64,000 nucleotides of DNA, from contig NZ_LT670844.1 in NCBI RefSeq assembly GCF_900141755.1, positions 186,001 to 250,000 on the forward strand. Reading direction: 5' to 3'. Below the pieces are notes generated by a model, which had not been told where the DNA came from, did no database searches, and was given only the letters and a program-made list of their open reading frames with translations. The DNA is from Bradyrhizobium lablabi (GTDB taxonomy: Bacteria > Pseudomonadota > Alphaproteobacteria > Rhizobiales > Xanthobacteraceae). Position 1 is the first letter of the stretch. Each line of letters starts with the position of its first letter. Positions 1-8,682 of the stretch are shown one piece after another. Made by a program: the position numbers and the translations under genes.

Positions 1-319
1 TGGCTTTGTTTATTGAATTGGTGCGTATTGTATCATCCAACCTATAGGCCGCATCTTGTCTCGCCTTTTCCAAAATGGCTAATTTTTCAGCCTCTGTGTT
101 CGCATTACTCACCATCGCCGCAACCACGCTCGAATTCTTGGCAGCGTAGTTGACAAGGGCATTATTGCTGTCGTCCGAAATGACCTTAACCACTGTATTG
201 CGCGTATCCAAAGAATCACACTCAGGCGTCGCTTCGCCACAACCGCTCAGCAAAAGTAAAACAGGGCAACACCCTAAAACCGTCCGTCCTTTCGGGAAAA
301 GCTTCATCGGAAACTTCAC
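1..319 (-). CDS. Lipoprotein, N-terminal part (cut by window edge)
   Basis: An open frame on the minus strand runs from a GTG at 319 (an in-frame ATG lies at 307) to the window edge without a stop. It encodes a short basic stretch, a hydrophobic segment and a lipobox ending LLLLSGC, so a lipidated periplasmic or outer-membrane protein is likely. After the cysteine come about 75 residues with many charged and small residues, including KVISDDSNNALVNYAAKNS. A GGAAAG stretch sits upstream of the GTG. I do not recognise a function. GC is lower than in the rest of the window. The frame is absent from simple ORF lists because its stop is outside the window. Confidence 0.6.
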   Translation of the reverse strand, partial: MKFPMKLFPKGRTVLGCCPVLLLLSGCGEATPECDSLDTRNTVVKVISDDSNNALVNYAAKNSSVVAAMVSNANTEAEKLAILEKARQDAAYRLDDTIRTNSINKA

Positions 320-461
320 GGTTATCTTTCCTATTCCGACAACAAGGCCTTCAGTTACAGGAGCGGACGTTAATCCTGAGAGTCCGCTTGGGTAGAGTCG
401 AGGATGGGCGCGGTAGCTTGGGGCCCTTTGGCCAACGCCCCGTCTCCCATCCTCGCTCATC

Positions 462-493
462 AAACCGGACGAGCCGATTTCCGGCATCCGGCT
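462..493 (-). ncRNA. Group II intron domain V hairpin
   Basis: Reading the minus strand from 493 gives AGCCGGATGCCGGAAATCGG followed by CTCGTCCGGTTT. This folds as the roughly 34-nt domain V: AGC catalytic triad at the base, a GAAA-type tetraloop and a two-base bulge (CG/GT) in the 3' arm. This most conserved ribozyme element looks undamaged, although the protein gene upstream is wrecked. Confidence 0.75.
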
Positions 494-505
494 TTCCGAC
501 TGGCT

Positions 506-1594
506 TCACCGCGAGACACGCGACGGGGCCGCTCGGGGCAGGCGTTGGAGGCATAGAACGCCGAGTTCTCGATGAATTACATCGAATGTAAATCGACGAT
601 TGCCGTGCCCTTGCACCCAGTGCCTTCGCGCGAGGAACCTGCGCACTCGTTCAAAGACGTATTGGTCGACGCTACGGTATGCCTTGCCCCGCGAGCCGTA
701 GCCAAAGTAGTTGGACCAGCCTCGCAGTGACCTGTTCAGCTTGTCACGTACTTCCGGCCATGGATCGGTGTTGCTCGGCACCAGAAGATCGCCGACCCTT
801 GTCTTGAGCCGTTGCACACTCTTCTTGGACGGGCTCGCACCCAGATACCAATTCCCGTTCGCCTCAAACAAATGCGCGCCGAACGAGTAGCCGAGGAAGT
901 CGAAGCGTTCCTGTCGGGCGTTTCTCAACGAAGTTTTCGCCTCGTTGATCGTCAACCCGAGCTTGGTCATCACCGCCTTCGTCCACGCTAATGCCTCCGC
1001 CGCGCGACCGCGGCTGAGGATAACGAAGTCGTCGGCATAGGAGACGACGTGAGCGTAGAACGTGTCGCCGAAGTACTTGGACAAATCAGCATCAACTACG
1101 TCAGCATAGCCCCGGCATAAATGCCGGTGCACTTCCTTGACCGCGTCCAACCGCCCCGCGAGCGGGCCGGTAGCCGTAGGCATTGTCCTCGAAGTCAGCC
1201 TCGAAGATGGGTTCGATCACGATCTTGGCGGCAGTCTGAATCACACGATCACGAATGGAATGCCGAGCGGACGCTCGCCACCATTCGCTTTGGGGATCAT
1301 CACCCGCCGCACCGGATCAGGTCGGTATGTCTTCGAGACCAGTTCCGCGCGCAAGCCCGCCAACCATGCTTCCACGCCCTGCTCCTCGATGCGAGCAAAC
1401 GTCATCCCATCCACACCCGGTGCACCCGCATTAACGCGGGCGAGCCGATAGGCGCGGACCACGATGTCCTCGCGACAGATCTTGTCCGGATCTTATCAGG
1501 CGTTGTCAGGCTCATCACCAATCACCTTCACCTCACCATCTTCAAAAGCGCACCAGAAGTCGGGGCCCTTTGCTCCGCCGGCATTACCCGGCAT
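506..1594 (-). pseudogene. ltrA-like: Group II intron reverse transcriptase/maturase, broken
   Basis: Minus-strand frames join into a group II intron-encoded protein. The N-terminus (ATG at 1594, MPGNAGG..KGPDFWCAFEDG) is followed by RT domain 1-2 sequence ([26 protein letters not shown]), then the RT5 catalytic YADD (VVSYADDFVIL) and the maturase/X domain (RGWSNYFGYGSRGKAYRSVD). Four lesions are visible: an internal loss with an early stop near 1478-1500 at an imperfect GATAAGATC/GACAAGATC repeat; a frameshift near 1250-1256; a one-base insertion-type frameshift near 1141-1157; and an in-frame loss between DADLSKYF and HVVSYADD (about 1055-1079) removing the RT3-RT4 region. The protein cannot be functional. 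The lesion positions rest on remembered family sequence. Confidence 0.85.
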
Positions 1595-2162
1595 CAACGC
1601 TCCTATTGCCCCGTCCGACTCCCGCCGTGACCACCGCCTGATGCGATGTTGAGGCCGCTACCCTCGTCCGCGACGGGTCTCCCCCTGTAACTACGTACCA
1701 CCCTACCGACGTGCCGTGCCCACTACCCCCGCGGATCGCGTGGGTGCGCGTGTCGATTACTTCCCACGCGTGCGGCCTTCCCCAAATGACCGGAGGGTCG
1801 GCATCCGCATTAGAACTTTCGAGGCCTGCTCGGGCTTCACTTTGTTACGGCCCATCGGATCGCTCAGCAGCCCAAGGCCGCCTTCGTCGCAGGGCTCCGA
1901 CCCAGCCAGTTACCCGGCCGTGTCGCCTGCCAGCTTCCGGACCAATCGACAATTATCCGGGTGAGACCCTCCCTCACTGATAGTTCGCGCCCTCGGGGCG
2001 CACGGTCATTCGCGTCATTCTGACCGTTGGCGACCACTTCCGTTCTACGCCCGAAGCAGACGAGTTCAAAGCCGGTGCGCCTATGTGAGAGTGTGCGAAT
2101 GGGCGGAAGACTAGCGCACTTGTTCGGCTTTAAATGACAGAGGCCGCCAACTGAGGCGGCCT

Positions 2163-2288
2163 TCATATGACCGCGAATGCGAGAGCCGCTCCTAAAACGA
2201 TCAGTGTATTTACGCCAGCGATCATGATGCCGAGATAAACGTCGGCCATGAGCTTCTCAGATTGGAACTTGGTTTGCCTGCCGAACAT
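2163..2288 (-). CDS. Small membrane protein, 41 aa (downstream member of tandem pair)
   Basis: ATG at 2288 to TGA at 2163 encodes a 41-residue protein. It has a short polar N-terminus (MFGRQTKFQSEKLMAD) and one long hydrophobic segment (about residues 17-41) that ends the protein, typical of a single-pass small membrane protein. A strong Shine-Dalgarno GGAGAAG (2293-2299) lies 4 bases upstream of the ATG. It begins 20 bases after the stop of another small membrane ORF (2309-2446) on the same strand, so the two probably form a two-gene unit. I recognise no family. It lies between the group II intron and other remnants and could be a leftover of a mobile element. Confidence 0.5.
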   Translation of the reverse strand: MFGRQTKFQSEKLMADVYLGIMIAGVNTLIVLGAALAFAVI

Positions 2289-2308
2289 TGCGCTTCTCCA
2301 TGCAATTG

Positions 2309-2446
2309 TTACGTCAGCCGCGCTTCGATGATGGCGTGCAGGACCAGCGTAAGAAAAGAGGCCCCTAATATTGCCACGAACCCGTCAATAGCCACGTCCA
2401 ACATGGACTCATTGGCTCTAACTATCCAATCAATCATCCAACGCAT
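2309..2446 (-). CDS. Small membrane protein, 45 aa (upstream member of tandem pair)
   Basis: ATG at 2446 to TAA at 2309 encodes 45 residues: an amphipathic start (MRWMIDWIVRANES), one hydrophobic segment of about 25 residues (LDVAIDGFVAILGASFLTLV) and a short basic tail (IIEARLT). An AAGG lies 7 bases upstream of the ATG. It is followed after 20 bases by a second small membrane ORF with its own strong ribosome-binding site. Function unknown; no homologous family is recognised. The pair could be real micro-proteins or phage/plasmid residue. Confidence 0.45.
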   Translation of the reverse strand: MRWMIDWIVRANESMLDVAIDGFVAILGASFLTLVLHAIIEARLT

Positions 2447-2992
2447 CGGAGCACCTTGGCTGAGGAGACTCTAGCGTAGCTGATCTGGGCGGGCAGCTCG
2501 ACCCCGCGAAGGTTTATTCCAATGTCGTATTGGTTGGGGGCACCCAATACCTTGGTTTTAGCACCGCGAGATCGCTCCGAACGCGACGTTGGCGCCAAGC
2601 CCAGATCGCGGCTCGACTGCGGCTTAACCAATAGAGTCCGATGTCCGCTCTTCCCTTAAGCGGATATTCACTGACACGACGGCAACGTCCGTGTTGTGCC
2701 AGAAGCGGAAGTCGCGAGAATTCGATCACCTCTTTGGCGCGGTTGTGTAGAACAAGCCGCATTGTCATGGCCGCGCATCAGTTCGGATTTGCTCCGCAAG
2801 ATGTTCCGCGCGGCTGACTTGAGTTTGTGGAGCCAAGGTAGACCGAGAAAATACACGCTAGGCACCCTTGTGAGCCCACGAGCAAACCGCTGCCGCCAGG
2901 TCGAAATTGGGCCGAAGGCGGAGACGGACTCACTCCGGCACAAGTGCCTCCGCGTTGTTTTTTGCGAATTCCGCCGGGCAACGGACCTTTAG
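2447..2992. other. Region without a supported gene
   Basis: Short frames exist on both strands here but none has a recognisable product, a good ribosome-binding site or the strong GC3 bias of the window's real genes. The stretch probably consists of decayed DNA between the small membrane ORFs and the phasin remnant. Confidence 0.5.
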
Positions 2993-3166
2993 CGGAAAGT
3001 TGCAGCAAACCGGGATTTCGTGGAAAAGCTCTTGCGCGCGAAGGACTTCCAAGAAGCGATCCGCATTGAAGTCGAATATTTCCAATCCCAACTAAAGGCC
3101 GCCGCCGAAGACGCAACTCAAATTGGCGCCAAGATGGCTGAGTCGTTTAAGCGTTCTACCGGTTGA
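2993..3166 (+). pseudogene. Phasin C-terminal remnant
   Basis: The plus frame open from the TAG at 2990-2992 to the TGA at 3164 encodes about 57 residues that resemble the end of a phasin (polyhydroxyalkanoate granule-associated) protein: NRDFVEKLLRAKDFQEAIRI, then EYFQSQLKAAAED..QIGAKMAES. Phasins of this type are normally 110-150 residues. The N-terminal half is absent and a stop lies directly upstream, so this is read as a 5'-truncated pseudogene. It is about 23 kb from phaC in this window and not linked to it. Confidence 0.55.
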
Positions 3167-3240
3167 GTTTTGCGGTTCGACGTAACGACGACGTGGTACG
3201 CAATGCCGGTAGTCCTCACGATCCGCCGAAAAGCGTAACG

Positions 3241-3354
3241 TTTGGCTCGACGCGCCACGGGGATAAGGCGAAAGCGTTACAGCGACCGTTACCGGATGAC
3301 GCGCTCAAGATCGTGATGCGTGGCGCGGATAAGGAGGATCGTGCGGCGGCATGA
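3241..3354 (+). pseudogene. Possible YedK/HMCES-family C-terminal remnant
   Basis: The frame ending at TGA 3352-3354 contains [20 protein letters not shown] followed by KEDRAAA. From memory this resembles the C-terminal tail of rhizobial SOS-response-associated (SRAP, YedK/HMCES) proteins. The catalytic N-terminus (MCGR..) is absent. The assignment rests on about 30 residues and is weak; it could be coincidental. Confidence 0.3.
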
Positions 3355-4053
3355 TCAGAACGGACAATCAATGTCCGCTTTGCTGCGCGCTACGGACTCA
3401 ATTCGGAAATGGCGCCATGTCCGTTTTGTGCCAACAGGAGACTCATCCACCTCAGCAAGCGTTATTGTTGCCGGCCTGACACGTCAGGGCCGGAATTGGC
3501 CGCGCGGCACGGCAAAAAGCAAACATCACGAAAATACGAGGAGTGAGACAGCTCACAGACGTGCCTCGCATTAGGCACTAACCAGACCCTTGCAAGGTTT
3601 TCGTCGGTTCCAACCGGATCGAGAAAATGAAAACGATGTCGGACTGGTTGAGCCGGGCAGCGGCGCTGCCCGCGCGATTACACAGTAATCGACGGCAGTC
3701 AGATAACCAGTGCGCGAGGGTCGACGACCCTTCAGGAGTCGAGTCACCCCCGTGTTCACGCGGCATGATTTCGTCACGACGTCCTGTCGCGCCGCAATCA
3801 GCTTTGTTGTGCGCGAATGCCGGTCCGCAGGCGATTGACTCTGTAACGCGCGTTTCAAGCCGAATTGAGCTTCCTGAAGCGGAATTTAAATGGATCGGGT
3901 CCGATCTCTACCTACATCGATGCCGAGGGCATCCGCATCGGATGCTGCAAGCCGATAGCTCGCGTCTGACAGCACGCTCGCCTCACGAAGCGTGATCGCC
4001 TCGTCTTGTCTGCGCGTGGGTCTGCGACCGATAGATACAGGAGAAAAACGACA
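3355..4053. other. Region without a supported gene; decayed or repeat-like DNA
   Basis: No frame has family resemblance. Around 3361-3440 there are repeated ATGTCCG..TTT motifs of the kind found in Bradyrhizobium intergenic repeats. The 122-codon plus frame at 3627-3995 has atypical composition (rich in Ser, Arg, Pro and Cys) and no recognisable domain. Confidence 0.45.
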
Positions 4054-4455
4054 ATGATTTCATTCAAAGCTCTTGCAGCGGCCGTGCTGCTGTCCGCGAC
4101 CGCAGCGACGCCGGCATTCGCGCAAGCTCCTGTGGGTGCGCCTCCGGTCGACCTGTATATCAAAAATCTACACGACTCCGGGTATAATCCGAAGAACGAC
4201 TTCAATCCGAACGGGACCATAAGGGCCGCCATCCAGGAGCCGGGCGCGTTCGCGTTCTATTATCCGGATCTGGACGTTCTGAATGGTGGGGCTCCAACTC
4301 CTGCTGCCAGATTGTCTCCCGACTGGCCCGCGTTGAAGGGCGCGTGTGCGTCGGCCGGCGGCGGCGTCTCTTACTGCGGCGAGCGCTACGGCTCTTATGA
4401 TTTTGCGCCCGACGCATTCCCGCGTCATCATGGCCGCCGCCATCACCGGCCGTGA
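4054..4455 (+). CDS. Small secreted protein of unknown function
   Basis: The ATG at 4054 is preceded by AGGAG with good spacing and opens a clear signal peptide (MISFKALAAAVLLSATAATP..AFA-QA), so it is preferred over the earlier in-frame ATG at 4006. The mature part of about 110 residues has three cysteines, two near the C-terminus (LKGACASAG, SYCGERYGSYD), and a His/Arg-rich end (RHHGRRHHRP). Sec export to the periplasm is predicted. I do not recognise a family. It stands alone on this strand, between decayed DNA and a convergent hydrolase gene. Confidence 0.65.
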   Translation: MISFKALAAAVLLSATAATPAFAQAPVGAPPVDLYIKNLHDSGYNPKNDFNPNGTIRAAIQEPGAFAFYYPDLDVLNGGAPTPAARLSPDWPALKGACASAGGGVSYCGERYGSYDFAPDAFPRHHGRRHHRP

Positions 4456-4707
4456 CTCGACCGCGCGGTACAGCGCCATGCGCGGCCCCACGGCCGCGTG
4501 GCGCGCTAAAGAAAGAGCTGCTTAGTCATCTTCGATCGAAGCGCTCGATGCGTCGCTCCAAGCCGGTTGATCCGAATGAAGTGGTCCCCCACATGAATAT
4601 TCGATCGCCGCCCCTGCAGCCTGGAAAATTTTTGATCGGTGAGACAAAAAGACTTTTGCAACACTATCTGCCAACAGCGGTCGTTCCGGCAAGCCCACTA
4701 AACGGAG

Positions 4708-5700
4708 TTAGCGAGTTCCGCCATCACTAACGAGATGCTCCCGGAAGAACCGCACAACGCTCGCGTCGAAATCGTGGTGAAAGGCTGCCCTATCGAAACC
4801 CGCCGGCACGTCGGTGCAAATGCGCGGAATGCGAGTAGCGAGTAGCGGCGAACAAGGCGCTAGGAATGCATAGTGGCCGGCTGGAATGGTGTGGATTTCG
4901 GGCTGGCCCGGCAGCTGGCTGGCGGTGAGCGCGGTGAACCTTGCGTCGACACCGTTGCCACCGAGTTCCGACCGCCAAATCTGCAGCGGAACTTGGATGC
5001 CGCTCAGGGCTTCGGGCGTAAAGGCGAAGTTCATTGCAGCGTCTGCCAGGACGGCCGCTCTGATGCGTGGATCATGCGGCGGGCTGGGCGGGACATCACC
5101 GCTGCGCGCACGCTCGCAATTCTCTGTCTTGTCCGTCTCCTTGCAGATCAAAGCGAATCTGCGGAAATCCGCATGGGCGCCCACCAGAACCAGCCCGGTG
5201 TACCCACCCAAGGAAAAGCCGAAGAAGCCGATCCGGGCGGGATCGATGACCACTTTGTCTTTCCAGTCGTGCAGCATGAAATCAAGCAGGCGAACCATAT
5301 CGGCAGGACGGGACGCCCAGACGGACATCTTATCGCGCTGCGAGGAGTCGTTGCCGTTGTCACCCGGATGATTAATGGCTGCGACGACAAAGCCGGCGTC
5401 GGCCAGCGCCTCTGCAGTGTCATGATTTGCGACGAACCACCCGCCCCGACCGTGGGAGAAAATGACCAGCGGCAGCTTCGCCCCTGTGACGGGACAATCC
5501 TTCGCGCCCGTCAGCCAAATATCGTCGGGGGGCACCGCCAGTTTGCCGAGCGGTACATCTTTCGGTTCCCCTGCGCATGGATACCAAATAGCGCCTGCCA
5601 AGCCTGGATCGGAATCGAGAAGCTGGATGCCTGCGGCCTCGGCGGGAGAGGCCAAACAACACAGTAACAAGGCATAAGCAAAATACTTCTTCAGTACCAA
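4708..5700 (-). CDS. Secreted alpha/beta hydrolase (dienelactone hydrolase / PAF-acetylhydrolase-like)
   Basis: A 330-residue protein with a signal peptide (KKYFAYALLLCCLASPAEA). The alpha/beta-hydrolase features are the oxyanion region VIFSHGRGG near residue 88 and a nucleophile elbow GFSLGGYT near residue 165; a late His (AGHYAFLAP) can complete the triad. Substrate is unknown; related proteins cleave esters or lactones. The start codon is TTG at 5700, preceded by AGGGGG at good spacing. An IS5-type transposase remnant begins about 55 bases upstream, so the native promoter region may have been replaced. Confidence 0.8.
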   Translation of the reverse strand: MVLKKYFAYALLLCCLASPAEAAGIQLLDSDPGLAGAIWYPCAGEPKDVPLGKLAVPPDDIWLTGAKDCPVTGAKLPLVIFSHGRGGWFVANHDTAEALADAGFVVAAINHPGDNGNDSSQRDKMSVWASRPADMVRLLDFMLHDWKDKVVIDPARIGFFGFSLGGYTGLVLVGAHADFRRFALICKETDKTENCERARSGDVPPSPPHDPRIRAAVLADAAMNFAFTPEALSGIQVPLQIWRSELGGNGVDARFTALTASQLPGQPEIHTIPAGHYAFLAPCSPLLATRIPRICTDVPAGFDRAAFHHDFDASVVRFFREHLVSDGGTR

Positions 5701-5754
5701 AGCAGCCCCCTAATTTAGCCAATGGAACTGATCAACGAACGACGACAGAATTGT

Positions 5755-6111
5755 GTCGCGCTCACGCCAGGCGAAGCGCACGACAATCGGCTGTGTTCGG
5801 CTCTGCTCAGCGCGTTGCTTCCGCAAACGATGTTGCGTGCGGATCGTGGACACGACGCGGATTGGATCAGGGAGTTTGCCCGACAAAAAGGGGCATGGAC
5901 AAACATTCCGCCGAAGCGAAATCGCAAAGACCCGATCTGCTTCGGCCCGTATCTGTATCGTCCGCGCAATCTCGTCGAACGGTTCTTCAACAAGATCAGG
6001 CAATGCCGACATGTCGCGACCCGATATGACAAGCTCGCGGCCGACTATCTGGCATTCGTTAAACTCGCATCAATCCGAATTTAGCTGCGCGCTCAAGAGT
6101 CCACGCCCTAG
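5755..6111 (+). pseudogene. IS5-family transposase, C-terminal remnant
   Basis: Plus-strand sequence from about 5755 encodes the C-terminal DDE part of an IS5-type transposase: ALTPGEAHDNRLCS, LRADRGHDADWIREFARQKG (with the second catalytic Asp), IPPKRNRKDPICF and RNLVERFFNKIRQCRHVATR (with the catalytic Glu). The N-terminal half, including the first Asp, is missing. An in-frame TAG at 6082-6084 replaces what is a Trp codon in intact relatives (RIWLRA). The family's own stop follows at 6109-6111. Clearly inactive. Confidence 0.8.
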
Positions 6112-6821
6112 ATTGAGCCGGCTCGCCGACAGTTTCTGTCCGCCGACAACGCAAAAGCAGCCCTTTGCAGGCACCGCCAAGCAGCCGGCGTCAAACGGCC
6201 CAAAACGGCCTCCGAAACCAGCGCCAAGCCGCCGGCTGCCGGCGAAACCAAGCAGCCCTGACATCATGATCACCCAACGGCCCTCATCCGGAGGCGGAGG
6301 CGTGCGCGCGGAGGAAAAATTCTCCTGTGGGATCAAGCTGATTTCACCTGTCCAGTCCTGCTTGCAAAAAGAATTCTGTTTCCGCCGGACCCAAATCACT
6401 TCTAAAACTCACGCCGTCTCGTCCCACTCGAGGGGCGCTTCGCGGTCGTCACGAACGCGGGACGGGATGCGGTGGACGCTGATAGTGCCATTGACGAACG
6501 GCACGAAGGCGGACGGCGAAGTCGTGTGGTCCTGACACCCCGACGCTGGTGTCAAGTTGGCGGAATTATCTTCCGCTGATGACGGTGGCAAAAGAGCCCG
6601 GTCACCGGGGAGAGCACGAAATAAGCCGTAAAACCATTGCGTGCGGGAATGCCGGGTTGTTCCGGTGGACCTGTGGTGACTAACGCGCGTGCTTACTACA
6701 CTACACGCGCGGCTGCGGGTGCATCGGCGCCCGGCATTCCCCACGCCCTCGTTTTTCAGGGCGAGAGATTCATGCAAAACTCGGACGCAATGCGCCGCGA
6801 GATCGCGGGATGATATCCACA
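6112..6821. repeat. Gene-free stretch, probable interspersed-repeat DNA
   Basis: No frame here looks coding. Part of it (about 6400-6820) resembles, from memory, a non-coding interspersed sequence common in Bradyrhizobium genomes, carrying phrases such as GACGCTGGTGTCAAGTT and CATTGCGTGCGGGAATGCC and flanked by a palindromic repeat on the right. The repeat status cannot be confirmed from one window. Confidence 0.4.
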
Positions 6822-6945
6822 CGTCATTGCGAGCGAAGCGAAGCAATCCAGCTTTGGTGCGGCAACGCAGAAAGCTGGATTGCTTCGTCGCGGAGCCTGT
6901 CATCGGGCGCGCGTTCGCGCGACCCGTTGGCTCCTCGCAATGACG
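6822..6945. repeat. CGTCATTGCGAG-type palindromic repeat
   Basis: The left end CGTCATTGCGAG (from 6822) and the right end CTCGCAATGACG (to about 6945) form an inverted repeat. A second nested inverted repeat, AGCAATCCAGCTT against AAGCTGGATTGCT, lies inside. This is the familiar extragenic palindrome of bradyrhizobia. Transcribed, it would form a long imperfect hairpin. Confidence 0.75.
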
Positions 6946-7019
6946 ATGTCAAAAGCGCGTTGGCTGTTTGAAAATTGAATCGATCGCAATTGAACGCGCA
7001 CGCGCCAGCGCAAAACGCT

Positions 7020-7238
7020 CTAGCGCCGGCCCCAGGGAATTGCGGCCCAGACACGCTCGTGAAGATAGTACCAGGCGATCTTGGTCGCGATCTCGAGCCC
7101 GGCAATCGAGCCGGCGATCTCCACCCTGCCCGTAAAAAACCAGCTGATCGCAAAAGTGTCCAGCGTTCCCAAGGTGCGCCAGCTGACCGCCTTGAGGATT
7201 GATCTGAGATGCGTCTCTGCTCCGCGGAACGAAACCAC
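7020..7238 (-). CDS. DUF2061-family small membrane protein
   Basis: The minus-strand frame contains ETHLRSILKAVSWRTLGTLD followed by a hydrophobic segment and EIATKIAWYYLHERVWAAIPW. This is the pattern of DUF2061 proteins, about 60-75 residue predicted membrane proteins of unknown function. I chose the GTG at 7238, which has GAGG upstream and puts the domain at the N-terminus; a longer GTG start at 7277 adds 13 unconserved residues. The gene is isolated, between repeat DNA and a divergent PrsW-type protease gene. Confidence 0.7.
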   Translation of the reverse strand: MVSFRGAETHLRSILKAVSWRTLGTLDTFAISWFFTGRVEIAGSIAGLEIATKIAWYYLHERVWAAIPWGRR

Positions 7239-7521
7239 CGGGTTCGCCTCCCTCAGGTGAGGATCAAAACCTCGCACGCACGCGCGCGCCGCCTGCCCGT
7301 GCTCTGCCCATTCAGCATTGGACAGGCCGCGCGATTACGTGCATTTTGTCGCAAAATATATGGCAAAACTCTCCGATCTGGCTGAGCAACTGCGGTTTCA
7401 TGGCGTATTCCATCGGCCATAAAAGGGGTTGAAATGAGATTGTTTGACATTCTCAACGTGCTTTGCGCGGCCTGATACGAAGCGATAGATAACGCGGGAA
7501 CATGGCACAGTTGCCATAGCG

Positions 7522-8550
7522 ATGAATCTCCTCGAATCCCTTCCGACCGTGATCGGCACCGCAGCGGTGGCCCCCGCGCTGCTGATCTTGTGGCTTGTGC
7601 TCGCCGCCGACGAACGCCCCGGTCCGCCCGTCAAGGTCTGGACCGCGTTTCTGCTCGGCGCCGCCAGCATTTCGCTTCTAGGCGCGGTACGCGCGCCGTT
7701 CGCTTCGATCCTCGCGGCGCCCGAGACTCCCTGGGTTGCGCAGGCGCTGCACTCGGTGTTCGGCGCCGCTATCCCCGAGGAAACCGTCAAGATCCTCGCC
7801 ATTGTTCTCATCTCGCAAAAACGCCGGCATTTCGCCGATCCGATGGACACCGTGGTCTATGGCGCAGCGGTCGGGCTCGGTTTCGCGGCTTACGAAAATC
7901 TCGCTTATCTCGTGCAGCATAAGGAGATGTGGCAATCGCTGGCCGCGTTGCGCAGCGTCCTGACCGTGCCGTTCCATGGTGCGCTCGGCATCATCGCCGG
8001 CGCCTATCTCGCGATCGCGCGATCCGGCACGGCGCTTGGCGCGCACCGCCATAACCGCGACTGGGCACGCCTCTCGAGCCGAATTCTGATCGCGTTTGCG
8101 CCGATGGCGCTGCACGCGGGGTTTGATTTTCCCCTGCTGACGCTGCAGCAAAACCCGGATATCGGTCCCTCGACACGGCTGATCCTGGGCTCGACTAGTC
8201 TCTTGATCGGATTCAGTTCCATCGCCTTCGCGGTGCGGCTGGTGCGCAAGGTCGGCCGCCATCACGCGCCCCGCACCGAACTCGCGCGCGAGCGTCTGAG
8301 CCAGTTGCGGCGGATGTGGGCGCTATTGGTCGTCGGCGGCGGCGCCGGATTTGCGGGCCTGGCCTTTGTGCTGACATCGATCCATCACTGGCTGGTGAAC
8401 CCCGAGCGCAACATGGCGCTGGTGCTGGTTCCGATCGGCCTGACGTCGATCCTGGTCGGCAGTGCGCTGCTGGTGGTCACGACCGCGATCTATATTCTCG
8501 GCCGCAACCGGATGCGCGCGACGTCAGAGGGGTTTTCCTCCTCGCCCTAG
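7522..8550 (+). CDS. PrsW-family intramembrane metalloprotease
   Basis: A 342-residue polytopic protein with about 8 hydrophobic segments. The PrsW hallmarks are visible: IPEETVK with paired Glu at 86-87, GFAAYEN with Glu125, a His-containing helix (PFHGALG, His153) and HAGFDF later on, which together should coordinate the metal. Family members cleave membrane proteins (for example anti-sigma factors in Bacillus); the substrate here is unknown. The C-terminal 100 residues add two to three more membrane segments. No anti-sigma/sigma pair is adjacent, so the target cannot be inferred from context. Confidence 0.8.
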   Translation: MNLLESLPTVIGTAAVAPALLILWLVLAADERPGPPVKVWTAFLLGAASISLLGAVRAPFASILAAPETPWVAQALHSVFGAAIPEETVKILAIVLISQKRRHFADPMDTVVYGAAVGLGFAAYENLAYLVQHKEMWQSLAALRSVLTVPFHGALGIIAGAYLAIARSGTALGAHRHNRDWARLSSRILIAFAPMALHAGFDFPLLTLQQNPDIGPSTRLILGSTSLLIGFSSIAFAVRLVRKVGRHHAPRTELARERLSQLRRMWALLVVGGGAGFAGLAFVLTSIHHWLVNPERNMALVLVPIGLTSILVGSALLVVTTAIYILGRNRMRATSEGFSSSP

Positions 8551-8682
8551 GTTGAACCAGACTCCAGGTCGGCTTGCGTACATGCGGCCCTCGAACAAAG
8601 TTGAACCGGCGGCGTTGGCGCGAGTTATATTGGGCCGTCACATTAGGGCGTCATTCCGCGAACCCAGTATCGGGAGATTTCA

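Larger units (their letters stand above)
392..2003 (-). mobile_element. Degraded group II intron
   Basis: On the minus strand the element opens at 2003 with GTGCGCCC, the typical group II intron 5' start. It continues with a domain I-like structured region (about 1600-2003), carries a broken reverse transcriptase, and ends near 392 after domain V (462-493) and a domain VI hairpin (about 399-457), closing with CTAC. Its length is about 1.6 kb, short for an ORF-bearing group II intron of about 1.9-2 kb, because pieces of the protein gene are missing. The 5' exon end (2004-2025) can form a small GGTCA/TGACC hairpin. The boundaries are inferred from consensus ends; the 3' end could be off by a few bases. 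Confidence 0.8.

Noticed and set aside
1121..1630. 169-codon plus-strand ORF
   Set aside because: Antisense to the broken group II intron reverse transcriptase.
3627..3995. 122-codon plus-strand ORF
   Set aside because: No ribosome-binding site, no domain, atypical composition and location in decayed DNA.
5753..6535. 260-codon plus-strand ORF over the IS5 remnant
   Set aside because: It is out of frame with the recognisable transposase sequence and continues into repeat DNA.
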